Assembly (NCBI GenBank): GCA_018713055.1
Contig: DVFW01000037.1
Span: forward strand, 1-7,362
Direction of reading: 5' to 3'
Length of the DNA stretch: 7,362 nucleotides
From: Scatavimonas merdigallinarum
GTDB lineage: Bacteria > Bacillota > Clostridia > Oscillospirales > Acutalibacteraceae
A program made the translations under genes and the position numbers. The stretch's first letter is position 1. Each line of letters starts with the position of its first letter. Shown piece by piece: positions 4,552 to 7,362 of this stretch. Under the pieces are notes generated by a model, which had not been told where the DNA came from, made no database searches, and saw only the letters and a program-made list of their open reading frames with translations.

Positions 4552-5655
4552 TTAGCCCCATAAAACGCCCGCAATAAGGGAATTGGATAACAAGAAACCT
4601 TTTTGCGACAAACGTATTCCTTTCTGGTCGCACGTTAACAAATTTTCTTTTGTGTATTTTCGGGCGTTTTGTATATAGCGGAAGGGAAAAGGCTTTTTGT
4701 ATTTTTGTTCAAACGCCTGGAAAACAAGGCCTTCTTTTAACCGCAGTGCGAGCATAATATATTCTTCTTCTCCGCCGCCCGGACCGTCGTCAATGCTTAT
4801 ATTCTCATAAAAGGCTGAAAAACTTTGTGGCGTATAAAAGCGCCGGCCATTAAGAAACGAATGTGCGGAAGGCCCCAAACCTAAATATTCTCCGCAGCGC
4901 CAGTAATTTAAATTATGACGACTTTCCATATCAGGCTTTGAAAAATTTGAAATTTCATACTGCGTAAATCCCATTTGTTCTAAATACATGCACATAAATA
5001 AATAAAGCTCGGCTTGTTCGTCTTCATTCGGCAGGCCGAGTTGCTCTTTTTGGTAAAAATAGGGCGTGCCCTTTTCAATTTTTAAAATATAGCAAGATAT
5101 ATGCCGTGCACCGTTTGCAATGCAAAAATCGATTGACGCCTGCAGCGTCTCTCTGGTTTGGCCCGGAACACCAAGCATAAGATCCATGGAAAGGTTTGCA
5201 ATTCCTGCACGACAGGCTTTCTGTGCCGTTTGTTTTGCATCCTGTACGGTATGCTTTCTGCCTAAAACGGCAAGTTCACGTGCATTTGCCGACTGCACGC
5301 CCAAAGAAACCCGGTTGACGCCCGCATGGTGTAGCGCAGAAAAATCCAACTGCCGTGCAGAGGTCGGGTTTACCTCTACAGTAATTTCTGGCCGCTGCAT
5401 GAAAAAGTGCCGCCTTGCTGAAAAAATAATCTCTAAAAGCCGATTGGTTCCCAATACACTGGGCGTTCCTCCGCCCAAATAAAGTGTTTGCACAACCTTA
5501 TGGTTGTCCTCTTTGGCTTTTTTTGCAATCTGTCTACACATATGCGCTGTATATTGGTCAGCCATCTGTGAAGAAAAATTTACAGAATAAAAATCACAGT
5601 AAGGGCATTTGCCCTGGCAGAAAGGAATATGGATATACAGCCCAAACGTTTGCAT
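4552..5655 (-). CDS. hemW: Radical SAM heme chaperone HemW (oxygen-independent coproporphyrinogen oxidase-like)
   Basis: HemW is a cytoplasmic radical S-adenosylmethionine protein that binds heme and is thought to deliver it to target proteins. Such genes are often wrongly named hemN. The 367-residue product has the [4Fe-4S] motif CQGKCPYC (Cys13, Cys17, Cys20) followed by Asp-Phe, which is the HemW form. It also has YLGGGTPS (59-66), EVNP (94-97), VSLGVQS (116-122), MDLMLGVPGQT (157-167) and the HemW signature NYWRCGEYLGLGPSAHSF in the C-terminal half. The length is normal. The start ATG at 5655 is preceded by a GGGGA site, and an in-frame stop lies just upstream. In many Firmicutes hemW follows lepA before hrcA; here it stands alone, divergent from prfC and convergent with gerQ. 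Its own sigma-A promoter and hairpin leader lie at 5694-5808. Confidence 0.93.
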   Translation of the reverse strand: MQTFGLYIHIPFCQGKCPYCDFYSVNFSSQMADQYTAHMCRQIAKKAKEDNHKVVQTLYLGGGTPSVLGTNRLLEIIFSARRHFFMQRPEITVEVNPTSARQLDFSALHHAGVNRVSLGVQSANARELAVLGRKHTVQDAKQTAQKACRAGIANLSMDLMLGVPGQTRETLQASIDFCIANGARHISCYILKIEKGTPYFYQKEQLGLPNEDEQAELYLFMCMYLEQMGFTQYEISNFSKPDMESRHNLNYWRCGEYLGLGPSAHSFLNGRRFYTPQSFSAFYENISIDDGPGGGEEEYIMLALRLKEGLVFQAFEQKYKKPFPFRYIQNARKYTKENLLTCDQKGIRLSQKGFLLSNSLIAGVLWG

Positions 5656-5693
5656 CGTTTCAACATCCCCATAAAAAACAGTAAAAGAATGGC

Positions 5694-5726
5694 GAAGGAG
5701 CAGAAACGGTTGGTTTCTGCTCCTTC
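5694..5726 (-). promoter_or_regulatory. 14-bp hairpin in the hemW leader (possible attenuator)
   Basis: GAAGGAGCAGAAAC (5694-5707) and GTTTCTGCTCCTTC (5713-5726) pair perfectly around a 5-base loop. On the minus strand it lies between the hemW promoter and the hemW start, 38 bases before the ATG. It is followed by a weak T-rich stretch (CATTCTTTTACTGTTTTTT), so partial termination is possible. A short alternative pairing, CCTTC with GAAGG on the minus strand, would open the stem. No plus-strand gene ends here to need a terminator. Function is inferred. Confidence 0.6.
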
Positions 5727-5779
5727 AATTTGGAAGGTATATGAAAAAAAGGAAAAAGCATATATAATATCTTAAAGTT

Positions 5780-5808
5780 AGAATAGTATCTTTTTCCAAA
5801 AAAGTCAA
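5780..5808 (-). promoter_or_regulatory. Sigma-A promoter of hemW
   Basis: On the minus strand TTGACT (5808-5803), a 17-base spacer and TATTCT (5785-5780) form a good sigma-A promoter. Transcription should start near 5773, giving a leader of about 118 bases before hemW. The spacer holds a palindrome, CTTTTT-CCA-AAAAAG (5790-5804), that could be an operator or just A/T-tract structure. Confidence 0.7.
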
Positions 5809-5863
5809 TACCTTTTCTCACAATATAATTTTACATGATTTTTACATACTGATGAACTGAGAA

Positions 5864-5893
5864 TTGACAACAAAAGGTGAAAAATAGTAAAAT
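5864..5893 (+). promoter_or_regulatory. Sigma-A promoter of prfC
   Basis: A consensus TTGACA (5864-5869), 18 bases, then TAAAAT (5888-5893) lie about 50 bases before the prfC start. It is divergent from the hemW promoter, with 55 bases between the two -35 boxes. Confidence 0.75.
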
Positions 5894-5945
5894 AGAAAAC
5901 CGGAAATCACAGCGGTTGTTTTATATTGCACGGGAGGAATGCATT

Positions 5946-7362
5946 TTGCCTGATTATAAAGATCAGATAGAAAAACGAAGAACATTTGCTATTATATCGC
6001 ACCCGGATGCCGGTAAAACTACTTTAACAGAAAAACTTTTGTTATATGGTGGAGCAATCAACCTTGCCGGTTCTGTTAAGGGTAAAAAAACGGCAAAACA
6101 CGCCGTTTCGGACTGGATGGAAATTGAAAAACAAAGAGGGATTTCTGTAACCTCTTCTGTTTTACAATTTACGTACGCAGGATATTGCATTAATATCCTG
6201 GACACACCGGGACATCAGGATTTTTCAGAGGATACGTACCGTACTCTGATGGCCGCGGACAGCGCCGTTATGGTTATAGACGCTTCAAAAGGGGTAGAGG
6301 CGCAGACAATTAAATTGTTCAAGGTCTGCCTGCTGCGCAATATCCCGATTATTACCTTTATAAATAAGATGGACCGTGAGGCAAAAAGCCCGTTCGACCT
6401 GCTTGAAGATATTGAAAACGTACTGGGAATTCGCACATATCCTGTAAACTGGCCAATTGGCTGTGGAAAAGAATTTAAAGGCGTGTATGACAGAAAGCGT
6501 AAAAAGGTTTTGGCCTTTACTGCAAATAACGGGCAAAAAGAGGTAGAGGCAACTGCAATCAGTCTTTCCGATCCTATTTTACCGGATACAATTGGTCAGA
6601 CGTTTTGCAAGCAGCTTTCTGAGGAAATAGATTTGCTGGACATTGCAGGAGATGCATTTGACCTTGCGGATGTACGCAGCGGGAAACTGACCCCTGTTTT
6701 TTTTGGTTCGGCTCTTACAAATTTTGGCGTAGAACCTTTTTTAGAAGAATTTTTACAGCTTACAACACCGCCTCTACCGCGGCAGACACAAAACGGTGAG
6801 ATTTCACCGTTTTGCGGCAGCTTTTCCGCCTTTGTTTTTAAGATACAGGCGAATATGAACAAGGCGCATCGCGACCGGATTGCTTTTATGCGCATCTGCT
6901 CTGGGAAATTTGAAAAGAATATGGAAGTCTATCACGTGCAGGGGCAAAAAAAACTCCGCCTTTCCCAGCCACAGCAGATTATGGCGCAGGAAAGGGAAGT
7001 CATTGACCAGGCCTATGCAGGAGATATCATCGGCGTGTTTGATCCCGGTATTTTTTCGATCGGCGACACTCTGTGTGCGCCGGATAAGAAGTTTTGCTTT
7101 AAAGGAATCCCTACATTTGCACCTGAGCATTTTTCCCTTGTTCGCCAAAAAGATACCATGAAGCGTAAGCAATTTATAAAAGGGATCAATCAAATTGCGC
7201 AGGAGGGCGCCATTCAAATCTTTCAGGATATCGGCGCAGGCATGGAAGAGGTAATCGTCGGCGTAGTGGGGACTTTGCAGTTTGAAGTGTTGGAATATCG
7301 CCTGAAAAACGAATACAATGTAGATATCTTCATGAGTGGCTTGCCATACCAGTATATCCGTT
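5946..7362 (+). CDS. prfC: Peptide chain release factor 3 (RF3), 3' end outside window
   Basis: RF3 is a translational GTPase that removes RF1 or RF2 from the ribosome after peptide release. The open frame runs from TTG 5946 to the window edge, giving 472 residues of the usual 520-530. Motifs in order are G1 HPDAGKTT (19-26), the RF3-type switch region EKQRGISVTSSV (about 61-72), G3 DTPGHQDFSEDTYR (86-99), G4 NKMD (140-143) and G5 GSALTNFGVEPF (about 255). The middle and C-terminal regions follow, with AHRDRIAFMRICSGKF and VGTLQFEVLEYRL. The pattern DTPGHQDFSEDTYR separates RF3 from EF-G. TTG 5946 is chosen because GGGAGGA (5932-5938) lies seven bases upstream and the product then begins like other RF3 proteins. 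No frameshift or stop is visible. Confidence 0.95.
   Translation, partial: MPDYKDQIEKRRTFAIISHPDAGKTTLTEKLLLYGGAINLAGSVKGKKTAKHAVSDWMEIEKQRGISVTSSVLQFTYAGYCINILDTPGHQDFSEDTYRTLMAADSAVMVIDASKGVEAQTIKLFKVCLLRNIPIITFINKMDREAKSPFDLLEDIENVLGIRTYPVNWPIGCGKEFKGVYDRKRKKVLAFTANNGQKEVEATAISLSDPILPDTIGQTFCKQLSEEIDLLDIAGDAFDLADVRSGKLTPVFFGSALTNFGVEPFLEEFLQLTTPPLPRQTQNGEISPFCGSFSAFVFKIQANMNKAHRDRIAFMRICSGKFEKNMEVYHVQGQKKLRLSQPQQIMAQEREVIDQAYAGDIIGVFDPGIFSIGDTLCAPDKKFCFKGIPTFAPEHFSLVRQKDTMKRKQFIKGINQIAQEGAIQIFQDIGAGMEEVIVGVVGTLQFEVLEYRLKNEYNVDIFMSGLPYQYIR

Noticed and set aside
4604..4632. TGCGAC/GTCGCA inverted repeat near the hemW end as a terminator for gerQ
   Set aside because: The stem is only six pairs with an 18-base loop, lies inside hemW coding sequence and has no following T-run in either direction.
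1..7362. CRISPR array, phage defence system or toxin-antitoxin pair
   Set aside because: No regularly spaced repeats are present and every supported gene fits mobilization, integration, germination, heme handling or translation release.

Overview
The window looks like part of the chromosome of an endospore-forming, anaerobic Firmicute of the Clostridia type. The evidence is a CwlJ-like spore cortex hydrolase gene paired with a GerQ-like spore coat gene, Gram-positive style Shine-Dalgarno sites (AAAGGAGG, GGGAGGA), and A+T-rich core genes. No species can be named from the sequence alone. Bases 1 to about 3286 read as the integrase end of an integrative conjugative or mobilizable element of the Tn1549-like Clostridia type. 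Bases from about 3287 onward read as host backbone.

Element part. A truncated unknown gene (1-132) is followed by a 143-bp gap holding nested inverted repeats, a good oriT candidate. Next come a MobC-family relaxosome protein (276-629), a ParB/Spo0J-family protein (645-1568), a stable hairpin and a tyrosine integrase (about 1699-2910). All read rightward, and the mobC/parB spacing is operon-like. No relaxase gene is visible in the window.

Junction part (2911-3400). On the minus strand lie an intact tRNA-Ser(CGA) with encoded CCA and a terminator. About 160 bp upstream of it is the 5' part of a second, different tRNA-Ser(CGA), which breaks off in or just after the anticodon loop but still has an extended -10 promoter. 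The two share a 10-bp anticodon-loop sequence. The reading I favour is that the element integrated into the host tRNA-Ser(CGA) gene and brought its own tRNA-Ser(CGA) as a replacement. In-place decay or stacked insertions remain possible.

Host part. cwlJ-like (TTG start, 3468-3914) and gerQ-like (3955-4551) form a probable two-gene germination operon behind a sigma-K-like promoter. GerQ is known in Bacillus to be needed for CwlJ placement in the spore. hemW (4552-5655, minus) converges on gerQ with no base between the stop codons. A divergent intergenic region (5656-5945) carries a sigma-A promoter for each side and a 14-bp hairpin in the hemW leader. prfC (release factor 3) starts with TTG at 5946 and runs off the right edge.
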